A DNA stretch of 64,000 nucleotides from Oreohelix idahoensis (taxonomy: Eukaryota > Mollusca > Gastropoda > Stylommatophora > Oreohelicidae): contig JAMPIV010021225.1 of assembly GCA_024509875.1 (NCBI GenBank), positions 62,001 to 126,000 of the forward strand, given 5' to 3'. Made by a program: the position numbers and the translations under genes. Each line of letters begins with the position of its first letter. Position 1 is the first letter of the stretch. Below are positions 41,807 through 53,900 of the stretch, piece by piece. The notes beneath the pieces were generated by a model. It ran no database searches. It was not told the origin of the DNA and saw only the letters and a program-made list of their open reading frames with translations.

Positions 41807-41852
41807 TTCACTGTACCGTGAACGGTACCTAGGTACCACTCACTGTACAGTG
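41807..41852. other. cluster of perfect palindromes
   Basis: Three adjacent self-complementary units: TTCAC-6 nt-GTGAA (41807-41822), GGTACCTAGGTACC (41824-41837) and CACTGTACAGTG (41841-41852). They all share the GTAC core. The rest of 41603-42299 holds nothing I recognise. Confidence 0.6.
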
Positions 41853-42671
41853 TCCTCTACCGTCAAGTAGGAGGCATAGTACCGTGCTCCCTAAATAAAT
41901 TTTAGACAAAAATAAAGGTATGGGTTAAGTTATATTAACAGGGGGAGTAACATGTTTGAGATCATCACCTATGAGTCTAGTATTTTATAGACGCACATGT
42001 GAGCGCATCTAAGTTAATTATACGTTTAAGTATTTGCGTACGACTGTGCACTATTATTGAACGGTTGTGACGCGATTTGTCGCGGTGATTTGTTGCTATC
42101 GAGCATACATTCTTGAAGCAGATTTATATATCCTTGGTCTTGTATAGAAGTGATTTTGCCCCGGGATCTTATCCCAAGTCTAGGGAGGACCCGGTCATGT
42201 TATATTAATAATCATCTGTGAGATGAAATTGCTTTCCATGTTTCCTTGTGCCTGATGTGCCAAGAAGAATGTACTATGAAGATTCAGCCATAATTAGGCT
42301 TATTACTGTATCAATAGCTTGATCTCCATATAACTGTGCCCAAGCTCGCCCCCTGGAGAGGACACTCCAGCTTCACCCTACAGGTGTCGGCAAAACACGG
42401 GAAGTAGCAGTTACCGGTTATATGCATTTTGCCCAATTGGCGTTGGGCATGGCGCCAGGGGCTACTTTCGACAGTGGGAGAGGTTCTAGGATCTCACTGG
42501 ACAGCTACCGCCCGCTTCAAGCTGGGCAGCCCCCAGTCAATAAGGTGTTGTCCCGCCACTGTCTGCTTTCCCCATTGGGTGCATGGGGATTAGGGTCAAA
42601 CCCGAACTGTGGACATAAAATTTTGCACCAAGCAATTATCGAAAAAATAGAAATAAGCAAACTCTCATATT

Positions 42672-43479
42672 GGGATGCTGGAACGTCCGGACTATGTTGA
42701 CTGGACTATCCTAAAACCTACAGGATGTAAACGATGTAAGGAAGACAGCCATAATTAATGATGAGCTTAAACGACTTCAGGTAGATATAGCTGCACTTCA
42801 GGAAACGCGTCTGGCGAGCTCTGGAACGGTGAGCGAGAAGGACTACACATTTTATTGACAAGGGAAAGATCTTAATAAAGCTAGAGAACACGGAGTAGGT
42901 TTTGCGGTCAAAAAATCGCTAACTAAAATGGTTGAACCAGGCGAGAATGGATCCGAAAGCCTGTTAACGCTCCGCCTGCAAACTAGCACAGGTCCCATCA
43001 CCCTTGTGAGTATGTATGCTCCTACTCTGTACTCTGCCTCAGAAGCTAAAGATGAGTTCTACGAGAATCTAACAGCAGTTATCAAAAGCATACCTAGACA
43101 AGAACAGCTTGTTCTCTTTGGTGACTTTAACGCTAGAGTGGGTGCCGATAATGTTTCATGGCCTTCATGTCTGGGCAGGTTTGGTATTGGCAAGATGAAT
43201 GAAAATGGACAACGGCTCTTAGAGTTGTGCGTCCACCATGACCTCTGCGTGACCAAAACCTACTTTCAGACAAAACCCCAGCTTAAGGTGTCATGGAGAC
43301 ACCCACGATCCAAGCACTGGCACCAACTTGACCTGATTCTCGTCAGAAGGCCACTCCTCAGGTCTGTGCTCTCCACGCGCTCGTACAATAGTGCAGACTG
43401 TGATACAGATCACTCCTTGGTTTGCTGCAAAATCAGAGCACAACCAAGAAAACTCTATCGTGTCAGACATGAAGGGTAA
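42672..43479 (+). pseudogene. LINE endonuclease domain (family 5)
   Basis: Endonuclease starting WNVRTML. IAALQETRL holds the catalytic Glu, followed by a TGA at 42856 at a position likely coding Trp, then VSMYAPTL, LFGDFNARVG, HQLDLILV and DTDHSLV. Frame breaks occur before 42928. A stop at 43477 separates it from the linker. Confidence 0.8.
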
Positions 43480-43500
43480 CCACGCATTGATACCAGGAAG

Positions 43501-44389
43501 ATGTCAGACCCTTTCATGATCGCTCAATTCACTGCGACCTTCAAGAAAGTGCTCAGTAGCCCTCAGCATGGTGATACTATTACAGAGAACTGGGAGCATC
43601 TACGGAACACCATTCAAAGTACTGCACTTGCCACCTTTGGTAAGAAAACAGCAAAGTCAAATGACTGGTTTGATGCTTCATCAGATGTGATGGCACCTGT
43701 CATTGAAGCTAAGCGCAGTGCTATGAATGAATACAAACGTTCACCGAGTGCCAGAACCCTACAGATCCTGAGGGCTACGAGAAGCAAAGTTCAACAAACT
43801 GCTCGACGCTGTGCAAATGACTATTGGCTCCAGCTCAGTGAGAGCATCCAGATCGCAGCGCAAACAGGCAACATTAGACAAATGTATGACGGTATAAAAA
43901 AAAGCACTTGGCCCCCATAAAAGAAAGACGGCACCGCTAAAAACCATCAGCGGAGAGAAGCTAACCGATAAGGGTAAGCAAATGGAGAGGTGGGTCGAGC
44001 ACTACTCTGAGCTTTGCGCTAGAGACAATACCATTACGCCTGCAGCCCTTGACGCTGTCAATAGTCTGCCAACTATGGAGGAGCTGGATACCGAACCAAC
44101 ATTAGAGGAACTCAGCAAGGCCATTGATAGCTTGGCCTCTGGCAAAGCACCAGGCAGTGATGGGATTCCTCCTGATTTAATCAAATGCTGTAAGAGCACG
44201 CTATTACATCCCCTGCATAGGATGCTGTGCCAGTGCTGGGAAGAGACAACTATTCCTCAAGACATGCGAGATGCCAAGATTGTAACACTGTATAAAAATA
44301 AAGGAGACAGAAGTGATTGCAATAACTACAGAGGCATCTCTCTTCTTAGTATTGTTGGTAAGGTTTTTGCCAAAGTCATCTTAATGTGA
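43501..44389 (+). pseudogene. LINE linker and RT N-terminus (family 5)
   Basis: Two open pieces (43501-43920, 43982-44389) with a break between. The second has APGSDGIPPDLIK, IPQDMRDAKIVTLYK and NNYRGISLLS, the RT motif 0-1 region. A TGA at 44387 ends it. Confidence 0.8.
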
Positions 44390-45723
44390 CTACACAAGTT
44401 AGCTGAGCGCATATATCCAGAGGCACAGTGTGGATTCCGAGCTGGCAGATCAACAACAGACATGATCTTCTCTCTCCGCCAGCTTCAGGAAAAATCAAGA
44501 GAGCAGAAAAGACCATTATATCGCCTTTACAGATCTCACAAAAGCATTCGACCTGGTTAGTAGGGACGGACTCTTCAAAATCCTCCTGAAAATATGCTGC
44601 CCTTCTAAAATGCTGGAAATGATAAAGTCATTCCATGATGACATGAAGGGAACAGTCCAATATGCTGGAAGCACGTCACAGCCCTTTGATAAACGAAGTG
44701 GCGTTAAACAAGGCTGTGTTCTGGCTCCGACCCTCTTCGGAATCTTCTTTGCCTTACGCTTGAAACATGCATTCAGAGATGCAACTGAAGGAATATGCCT
44801 TCACACTAGGTCAGATGGCCGTCTATTTAATCTTTCGAGGCTGAAGGCAAAAACAAAAATCAGAAGGGTCACCATAAGGGACTTGTTGTTCGCTGATGAC
44901 GCTGCAGTCGTCACTCAAAGCCAAAAGGAGCTTGATGAATCGTTTCATCCAAGCATGCAAGGACTTTGGCCTCACAATAACTCTAAAGAAAACGAATGTG
45001 TTGAGTCAGGATGTGGGTGCTGCACCAGTTATCACTATCGATAACTATGAATTGGCAGTGGTGCACCACTTCACATACCTAGGGTCTACCATCAATGACA
45101 AACTCTCACTGGATACAGAAATCGACAGCCGCATTGGCAAAGCTGCAGCTACCTTTGCCCGCCTCACATCGCGTGTTTGGGGACACTCTAAACTCACAAT
45201 GAAGACCAAAGCTGCGGTATATAATGCCTGCGTCACCAGCACACTCCTATATGGCAGCGAGACCTGGACGACCTATGCTAAGCAAGAAAGAAGGCTCAAT
45301 ACCTTCCATTTGCGGTGTCTACGCTGCATCCTCGGCATCTCGTGGAAAGATAAAGTGACAAATGTCGAGGTGTTGTCACGTGCTGGCCTTCAAAGTATGT
45401 ATACGCTGCTTAGACAGCGCAGACTTCGCTGGCTTGGCCATGTTCGCCGCATGGAAGATGGTCGCATCCCAAAAGATATCTTCTACGGACAATTAGCAGA
45501 TGGCAAGAGAACAGTTGGGCGACCACAACTGAGGTTCAAAGATGTGTGCAAGAGAGATATGAGGGCACTGGACATGGATCCAGCAACATGGGAGGATGAA
45601 GCTGCCAATCGCACTAAGTGGCGATGCTATTTACGGCGCCACCTCAGATTGGACGAAGAGACACTCACACAAGAAGCAGAGGTGACGAGAAAACGTCGAA
45701 GGGAGCACCAGGAAAATAAGTAG
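44390..45723 (+). pseudogene. LINE RT core and C-terminus (family 5)
   Basis: RT pieces: CGFRAGRSTTD and a frameshifted motif A (DLTKAFDLV), then 44610-45044 with GVKQGCVLAPTLFGIF and the catalytic LLFADDAAVV. After another frameshift comes a long open piece 44896-45723 with HFTYLGSTINDK, LLYGSETWTTY, RRLRWLGHVRRMEDG and GRPQLRFKDVCKRD. The segment coding RFKDVCKRD is the one that became a minisatellite in the copy at 56500. Confidence 0.85.
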
Positions 45724-45807
45724 CTGAGGGCTGCCACCTCACGGGCGCATTCCCATAGTCAGTTATGACTGAAGGGGCTATTATTATTATTATTATTACT
45801 GTATCAA

Positions 45808-46650
45808 GCCTCAGGTACAGATCCCTTCAGTGCCATTTATTACAGAGCTTCAATCGACCAGTGGTGTCGATTGCTAGAGCGTCAATACAACGCTTGAAGA
45901 TGTCATTTGATTGACATTGAAATATATCTATGCTCACGCTTTTAACATGGTTCATTTTATAAACCCACGCATCCTACAACTTCGTTGCCGAACAACTTCC
46001 GTTAACCTTCGTGTGATAACGGCTATTGAGGTTATCAACGTCCATGTTGATTATTATATACATGCTGTCTAAACCATATTAATGAACTGTGCCTGCCTAT
46101 GATGTCCACGTCTTCGTAAATTAAATCGTATCGTCATTGATGTTCAACAATGGGTCCAGTATGCATTGCTTACCAGTTGGTCAATCGTATGACCCAGTCG
46201 TTGCTGTTGCGTTGGTATTGTCTTCATCATCCTTAACGAATCGACGGCCCACAAAAGCATTCGCACCAACATCAAATATAGCGGTAACAATCTAGTGGCC
46301 AGTGTGGGGAAAATTTATTTTCGAAGATCCATCCACTGATGTGTGAAATTCGTATGTCAAGTTCCAAGATGCGTCAAGTTTCAAGAAAATGCCATCAACG
46401 ACACCACATTTTTTAAGTCTACTGTGTAACGGTCGACCTTTCTGACCTTTAGGTGATCCGGACACGTACCTAAAGTGGGGGAGGGGTCAACGTTGGAATG
46501 CTGCACGTCTGTTGGCTCACCATGAACGCCCGAGACCCATCGACTTACAGTCGCGAGGACAGGGATTTTTTTAAGATAAGTGGCATTATTTGTATGTGCA
46601 CTTTGTCACTGCTGCGTGTTTAGTCGAGCCTTTCTTTTTATGTCCACAAT
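45808..46650. other. unassigned, possibly LTR of gypsy element 3
   Basis: No coding sequence recognised. It precedes the leader of element 3 and may contain its 5' LTR, but I could not find a matching copy after 48645. Confidence 0.35.
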
Positions 46651-47502
46651 TACTCTATGTTCTATGTTCCATATGCCATGCAGAAAGGTTGGGTGGAGAC
46701 CTACGTTGGGGCACATCCCAGTTTCACACCAGGACCCACGTTAGGCGTTCTTTAGGGACATTTGCAGATTTCCCGCAGTGGAAATTCCGGCATATATTTG
46801 CCGAAGGATTTCGGTCCACTGTGCTTGGTTGTCTGTGACACTATATTGTTTAGACGTGATGTGCTGTTTTTATTGTTGTTATTGTGATATTTTTTCTCTG
46901 TGTTTTAGTTTATTGATTAACTTTGTTTGTAATCGTCATTCTCAACCTTACTATCCTTGATTTCTATACAAATTTTCTATTTATATACTGTACCGTTGCT
47001 TGTCTCGTTTCTTTTTTCGCAGTGTCATTACATTTTTTGCAATATTTTTTCTTTAGTTCTACTTTATTCCTTCTTTGATTCTGTGAACGTTTTCATTTGT
47101 ACTTTAGTATCTCGTCTTTGTATCAGTTGTTCTCTGTATCTTTTTCATATATTGACTATCTTATATGCTCTATTATTTTTCTCTAATGCATGATTTATTG
47201 CTTGATTATTAATTATATTGTAATATTAGCATTCCTATAATTAAGAGGAATTTAATCATAGGTTCATTGGACAAGGACCTATCACACAGTAATTTGGTGA
47301 TAATTTTAATTTTCTTAAAGAAATATTTAACTAGGTGAGTTGGCAACTCATATAATAGACAAGATGTCTACACTGGACTATTTTATCAAGCAAGGGAAGG
47401 CGCTTGGTATGGACTCTGATGAGTTAAAATTGTAAGAACCAGAATGGTTCTTGTGTGTAGTTGCTGGAGTTTTAGGAGCATTGTGTGCATTAGCATCATT
47501 CA

Positions 47503-47760
47503 TTAATTTAATCCTCTCAAGTCCATCTGACGTTTCTTGTCTTCTGCGTCCATCTGACGTTTCTTGTCTTCTGCGTCCATCTGACGTTTCTTGTCTTCTG
47601 CGTCCAACTGACGTTTCTTGTCTTCTGCGTCCAACTGACGTTTCTGTAATTCATGTTCCTGGGCTTTCGCATATTCATTGGCACTCACTGCTTTACTTTT
47701 ACACTTCGACGCGTATCCAAATTCATTCATGTCTGTTTTTACGTCTGTACTGCATATCAC
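47503..47760 (-). pseudogene. inverted gag coiled-coil segment
   Basis: Reads as a charged coiled coil only on the minus strand, with repeats of KKRQMDAED, while the flanking gag start and RNase H are on plus. At one breakpoint AAGAACC-agaat-GGTTCTT forms a small palindrome (47435-47453). A local inversion inside element 3 explains this best. Confidence 0.55.
47521..47646 (-). repeat. 27-bp in-frame tandem repeat
   Basis: Four full units and one partial unit of 27 bp (GTCCATCTGACGTTTCTTG core on plus). Units differ by one codon (Met/Leu in KRQ-M/L-DAED). The period of nine codons keeps the reading frame. Confidence 0.92.
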
Positions 47761-48099
47761 ATGTTTCTTTTATTGAACAGTACACTGACTATGACTTCAG
47801 ATCAACCTTTGAGAGATATGCCTTTGTCAACTGAGTTTCCTTTCTCATACGCGACGACTCAGATAGTCAGTCCTCATTACTCTCTTATCGATTTTCCTTT
47901 GGACGTCGGTATCATTTGTATGTTCATGATTTCTTTGTACGTCACTTCGCACACTCAGCTGAATATTTCGTTCTGTTTCTTGTGCCTGTATTTTATGCAG
48001 CGCATTGTTCTCAGCGCGACTTGCTTCTCACGCTGTTATTTTACACAGACAATGTTGTCGTCCTATATCGTTAATAATTTCATCTCTGTCTTGGCTTCT

Positions 48100-48645
48100 A
48101 TCACTGCTACCCTATCTCGTTTGTTGAAGAAAGGTTCGCCTAACATGGTGCAGTGGTCACAAGTTTGCCAGGTCACCTTAGATAGAATAATGTTAATATT
48201 TTCATCCGCTCCTATTTTGCGGTTATCAAACAGTACTTTTCGTTTAATAATTCGCAGGGACGCCTCATCGATGGGAATCGGAGCTTCGCTGATGCAGAAC
48301 TATTCAGGAACTCTATACCCAGTAATGTACGTCTCCCAGAAGTTGACTGCGGCTGAACAGCGATACTCTGTGGTAGACCGTGAGCTGTTAGCCATGGTCT
48401 GGTCAATACTGAAGTAGCAAAGGTACTTACTTGGCGCCAAATTCATCGTTGAGACTGACCAGCGGGCACTTACTGCACTTCAGAATAAGGACTTGAAGAA
48501 TTAAAAATCTGCCCGATATGCTATCGCTATGCAGCCATTTAACTTCACAGTCCACGCCATCCGAGGTTCCGACAACGTAATGGCAGATCTTCTGTCTCGA
48601 TGTCCACAAGAAACTCCCGAGCCGCTGAACCACTACACCCAGTAA
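48100..48645 (+). pseudogene. RT end and RNase H of gypsy element 3
   Basis: Connection and RNase H: LLKKGSPNMVQWSQ, IRRDASSMGIGASLM, YSVVDRELLAMVWSILK, a stop at 48415, VETDQRALTAL, a second stop near 48502, then GSDNVMADLLSRCP. It is close to element 2's RNase H. The open frame extends upstream to 47653 through unrelated hydrophobic codons. Confidence 0.82.
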
Positions 48646-49065
48646 CACGTGTACCACCATTATGCTGCAACTTTACTTGGTTCTACTGGTTAAAAGTCAC
48701 CTATTACAACATTTCTTTTGATGAACTTGCTTATGCATTTTGACATATTTCTATTCTGCTCGTAGTGACTTTATTTCACAACATTAACTAACTAGTTTTT
48801 GTGACAATATTTTGATGTTTCCTTGTGATATTTTCAGCTAATTGCTGACGTATTCGCGGTGATTGACTTATTAGTACATTATTATATCACTGGTATAAAA
48901 CTATTCGCCATGACACTTTCTCGCGAGTGATCGAGTAATGACATTGTTTGTTCACTTGGAACATTAGAACAACTTTTACTTAGTTCTTTATCAGAGTTTT
49001 CAATGATTCCCATGACATTTTTACACCTTTTTGTGTGGTAGCGCATCATTAGCGCCTGATTTGTG

Positions 49066-49870
49066 CGCGTTGTTCTTTAATGATACCATACTTAGCACTT
49101 GTTAGTTTAAATAGTCTACCTAGGATTTCTTTTCACCACTATCCTCTTTTAGGATGTGTCGCTTTCTTCTTGTGTTTTAACACATCCTACCTGCTACACC
49201 CGGTACCGTTAGAATTAGAAGCGGACGCCATAACTTCTGAGCCACTCCGCCCTAGACTCATTATGGTTTTCGTAAAACGCTCCCTCCAGCCCCTTATTCC
49301 CCCCTCCCCCCTTTTTGTGGTATCTATTGTATAAATTATATGGTTTTAATTTTAACATTTTTCCTGAAGGTTATTTCTGAAAATGGCAGATTGATGGTCG
49401 TTCTTGGCGGCAATGCATATATGGTTAGACCGAGAAAACGTCTTTTAAGGGTTAATGACTTTATCATAATGAAAGGGAGAGAGAAAGGAAGGGGGGAGAG
49501 ACAGAGAGAGGTGGAGAAGGCAATGCCTCCGTCAAAATTTTGCCCGTGCACCGTTATCGAGAACCTTTAATATCTAAACTTTCAATTCTCCTTTAGTTGT
49601 ACAATGATCAAATCTCCGCGCATGCGCGCTCAATTGTTTCCGGAAGTTGTATGGAAGCAGACACAACCAACTGTTCGATCATATTTAGTTCAGCTTGTGT
49701 ATCAGTGACATAATTTCCCTTTTATGTACACGAATTAAAAACATGGTATGCTGTTTATGGACACAAATGTTGACTTTTATGTGTGTGTGTTTTTAATAAC
49801 GTTAAATGTGCTTTTTTTATCAGGTGACTTAATTTGTCTCTTACCCTCGCATGTATGCCTCGAGTAGTTC
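49066..49870. other. unassigned sequence with purine tract
   Basis: No gene seen. A GA-rich tract at 49473-49522 and a C-rich tract near 49295-49315 are the only features. Confidence 0.5.
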
Positions 49871-49874
49871 AGAT

Positions 49875-50006
49875 GCTATGAACTTCATAGTTAACAGAAT
49901 TATTGCTATGAGGACTTCATAGTTAACTGAATTATTGCTATGAGGACTTTATAGTTAACTGGAGTATTGCTAAGAGGACTTGGTAGTTACTGAAGTATTC
50001 CAGGAG
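49875..50006. repeat. 32-bp tandem repeat, four units
   Basis: Units beginning GCTATGAGGACTTCATAG and ending GAATTATT recur at 30, 32 and 32 bp spacing with increasing divergence to the right. 50007-50409 holds nothing else I recognise. Confidence 0.85.
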
Positions 50007-50409
50007 TGGCGGATGGGCGAACTTATTCATGACTTTGACTAATTTCAATGTTTACATGTCTTTAGGGTTCTCTGCAAGAGACGTTGAACGTAATCAGATT
50101 TAGAAATAGCAAGTTGTAGAGCCTGCACCTTTGTTACTTTAGTTTATGTTCACTTTCGTGATTATACATTACACAGTCATACCCAAAAACAGAATGGAAC
50201 CACATATAAACAAACGGATCAGCAGAAGAGCTACTGAAGTGGAGGCATTTACACAAAACTAAAGAAGTGATATGAATTTAGTATCTCAGTGGCCAGTGGA
50301 AAACAGTTGCAATAACCATCTTTAAAAACTGAGAAAATGCCAAAGACGATAGCTTTCCTCATAGATTCCTTGTCAGCCATAATTGTCTGTAGGAACTTTA
50401 ATGAATTAG

Positions 50410-50712
50410 AACGAACGAACGAACTTTATTTTCAAAGGGTTAGGAATTGGGCACGCAGGCCCGTCTGACATTCTGCCCTTCCTCTCTCTCTCATCATGTA
50501 TACTAATATCCTTTCATCCTCACATTTACTTTAAGCATTATTAAGGCATTTATCATTATAAAAGTAATATTACATTTGCAATAATCATCATAATTAAAGT
50601 GTTTTTAAAATTAAATAAAATAATAATTTAAAAAAATAATAGTAATAATGAATTTGAAAAATAAATAAATAAATAAAAAATAAATAAATTTAAAAAAAAA
50701 AAAAAGAATCGA
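50410..50712 (-). mobile_element. CR1/L2-like LINE 3' end, related copy
   Basis: Left end is a GTTC-type tail (AACGAACGAACGAAC on plus, 50410-50424), followed by a 3' UTR whose first ~70 bp parallel those at 50955-51025 (CAAGGGTT-like words, then C-rich, then CTCAT). The body degenerates into AAAT repeats (50640-50702). A T run at 50814-50839 lies between this and the intact LINE. Confidence 0.5.
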
Positions 50713-50807
50713 ATTATTCGTACTGTAACTTAGTGATTTGAGACATATTCAGAGGTATGTTATGAGAACTTGTAAAATGTTCATACGGTGTTCAACTGAA
50801 TGACTCA

Positions 50808-50838
<31 letters not shown>

Positions 50839-50925
50839 AGGTTCATCAAGATGAGGTGGGTAGACAGTTACTTTCCATTTTCCTTTCCATTTCCTTTGCG
50901 TCCCAAACTCAAGACCAGAATCAGA

Positions 50926-53900
50926 CTAGGTAGATAGTTAGATAGACATATACGAAAGCAATTAATTTGCCAAGGGTTGAAAATCGGACACAGTCCCCTC
51001 TTGCATTCTTCCATCCTCTTGCTCATCTTTTATTACTGTTACTCAACATTCTCCAGCGTACTGAAAGTATTAATTTAAGGACAGTGCAACATTACAAGGA
51101 AGTATAACAGCATACATTAACAGTACCTGATCATAAAATTAAGAATATAAGTTATTAAGAATATAATATTAAGAATAAGTATATTGTAATGAAAACTAGA
51201 TCATCAGAGCCTCCATACAGTATATTAGATAAAAGTACAACACAATCAGTTAGGGTGGCATATAATCAGCACTCATAAAGTATTTGAATAGTATACAATT
51301 GTATGAGTAAGGACTGTGCGTGTTTTTCAGGTCATTGGGAAGATTGTTCCAAAGATGAGCAGCTGAGTAAGCCAAACTAGTTTTAAATAGGTCAAGCCTG
51401 GGCTTGGGCACCTGTAATTTATTTAAGCGCTGACTACGTCTGTCATTGTATTTTAAAAGTGGCCAAAGATACTTTGGAGCATTCTGTGACAGGATTTTGT
51501 GAATAAATTTCCCTTTGTTAAAGAGGAAGCGCTTCCTGAGGGGTAATATTTGAAGATAATTATATAAATCTATACAATGTGATTGGTGTTTATCAGCAAC
51601 AAGGCGCATTGCGCGTTTTTGAAGCGAGTGGAGCCTTCTTGTGTTGGAGACAGAACAACCATCCCAGATTGTGGAACAATAGTCTAGATGCGTTTGTATA
51701 TGAGATATGTAGAACATTTTCCTTGCCTCTTCATCCAGGAAATGTTTAATTTTGGCTAATTGGTAAACTTTTTGTGCTGTTTGTTTTGTGAGTGCATGTA
51801 CATGTGAGTTCCAACTTAGGTGTTGGTCAACAGTGATACCTAGAGTTCTGTGTTCATTTACGTTTTCAATTAGTGATGTTCCAATGAAGAGCTGAAGTGT
51901 TGTTTTCTGCAAGTTTTGTAGTTTTTGTCTGGTTGATATTAACATACATTTTGTTTTACTAATATTTATTTGCATGCGATTCTCGTTGCTCCATGTAATA
52001 AGATTATGTGTATCGTTTTGTAAAGATTGTTCTAGTGTGGTGCAACATTTATCACTAGTATAGACAGTACAGTCATCGGCAAAAAGGTCACATGATGAGT
52101 GTTTGAAATATAGAGGAAGATCATTAATGTATACGGTAAATAGAAGAGGGCCGAGAATAGAGCCCTGAGGAACACCTGTATGGACAACGGTTGGGTTCGA
52201 CAAGGAATTATTGTAAGAGACTATTTGTTGTCTGTCTGACAGGAACGATTTAATTAACTTTACCAGCTTAATATTTACTTTCATTGTTTCTAATTTTCTG
52301 ATTAAAATAAAGTGATCTATCATATCAAATGCTTTTTTGAAGTCTACAAATATTGCTCCACATATATTATCGTTATTGATGTTTAGGTGCCAATTGTCTA
52401 TCATCTTTGTTAAGGCTGTGTGGCATGAATGCTTTGGTCTAAACCCCGACTGACTGTCGATTAGCAGGTCGTTATCTACTAGGTGTTGTAGTGTTGTTTT
52501 GTGGATGTGTTTTTCCAGTGGTTTGGACAGCGACGATATAAGAGAAATGGGCCTATAGTTACTAAGATTACTACTATCAGATGAACCTGGTTTGAGAAGT
52601 GGGTATACTTTAGCGCTTTTAAAAGCGGATGGAAAGTAACTCCTTGCGATACATTGATTATATATGTATGTCAGTGAATCACTAATAGCAGGTGCGGCAA
52701 AACGCAGTATTCGATTACTGATTCCATCAAGTCCCGATGAGTTATTATCTTGAAGGCCAGTAATATAGTTGTAAACTTCGTTAACTGTTATAAAAGGGAT
52801 GTCGGGTGGAATTGTGTTAGTACATTTGTTCTCACAGAACGTTGATAATTTGCTTAAGTCACAAGGGGGAGACGGAATGGTGGATTTTATATTGTTGATG
52901 TCTGCCTGAAAATGATTGCTGAAGTCAGTACAAGTAAGTGGCGTATTGGGAGTATGTGGGTCTGGAAATTTTCGTTTGTTCACTAAAGTGTTGATTGCCT
53001 TCCATATCTCTTTACTGTTTGTTTTACTCTGAACTAAATTTCTAAAGTAGTTTTTCTTTTCTCTGCGAATTAAGTATTGTACTTTATTTCTTATTGTCCG
53101 ATATGTAGTGATATCCTTATTTTTATGCGCTCTATCTCTTTGCCTCATAGCGTCAAGAACTTCTTGTGTGATCCATGGAGATTTAATTTGCCTTTTCACG
53201 CGAATTTCTTTAGTAGGCGCATGCTTATTAAAAATACTATAAAATATCATTGTCCAATATGCGATGGCGTCATCAGGATCAGGAATTTGAAAAACGTTGG
53301 CGAGAGGCGCAGTTCGCAAATCATTCAAAAATAATTCACGGTTGAAATTTTTAAGACTTCTATATTGAAAACTAATGTGTTTATTTTTTGGAGATTTGTA
53401 CCCATTTTTTGCCCAAGTGCAACATATGGGATAATGGTCACTCATAGCAATAGTAGGGATGGAGCATTCTATAATATTTTCTGGACAGGTTACATAGATA
53501 TGATCGATCAGTGTGGATGACGTTGTTGTTACTCTGGTAGGTTTGTTGACTATTTGTTTCATGTTATACGATGCTATGATGTTGGTCCATATATTGTTTG
53601 GCTTGTGCATGTCGATATTAAAATCACCAAGAAGAATAATTTCGTTAACTGTAGTAATAACTTTATCCATCATGTTGGTAAAATCTTCAAACCATGTTGT
53701 TCCTACACTGGGATTACGATAAAGATATCCGATTAAAATAGATCTTTGCTTTTGGGGCTTTATCTCTAACCATATGCATTCTATATCTATAGTCTCAATA
53801 TCGTTTCTGCGGCGATAACTGAAAGAAGTAGAAATATAAACTGCTAGACCCGTCTCTAATTGTCTACTAGAATCTCGCCGAATAGTTTTAAAACCTCTGA

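Larger units (their letters stand above)
42300..45807 (+). mobile_element. full-length APE-type LINE (family 5) with 15-bp TSD
   Basis: The duplication TTATTACTGTATCAA occurs at 42300-42314 and 45793-45807 (the first few bases are ambiguous with the ATT tail), so the element is 42315-45792, about 3.48 kb. 5' UTR 42315-42670, endonuclease from WNVRTML (42678 on), linker, RT, C-terminal domain, and an ATT-type tail. The ORF carries several stops and frameshifts. I infer an RTE/Nimb-like clade from the C-terminal RWLGHVRRM motif. Confidence 0.9.
46650..49065 (+). mobile_element. gypsy-type element 3, deleted and rearranged
   Basis: The leader (46686-47363) resembles that of element 2. The gag start MSTLDYFIKQGKAL at 47364-47433 parallels element 2's MSTLEYFIAQ. 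An inverted gag-like segment follows (47440-47760). Most of protease, integrase and RT is missing, and the RT end plus RNase H are at 48100-48645. A GCGCATCAT word at 49041 parallels the end of element 2's 3' UTR. LTRs were not identified. Confidence 0.7.

Noticed and set aside
47653..48090. Hydrophobic multi-pass protein N-terminal to RNase H in element 3
   Set aside because: The Phe/Leu/Cys-rich part comes from inverted and T-rich sequence. Only the part from about 48100 has RNase H homology.
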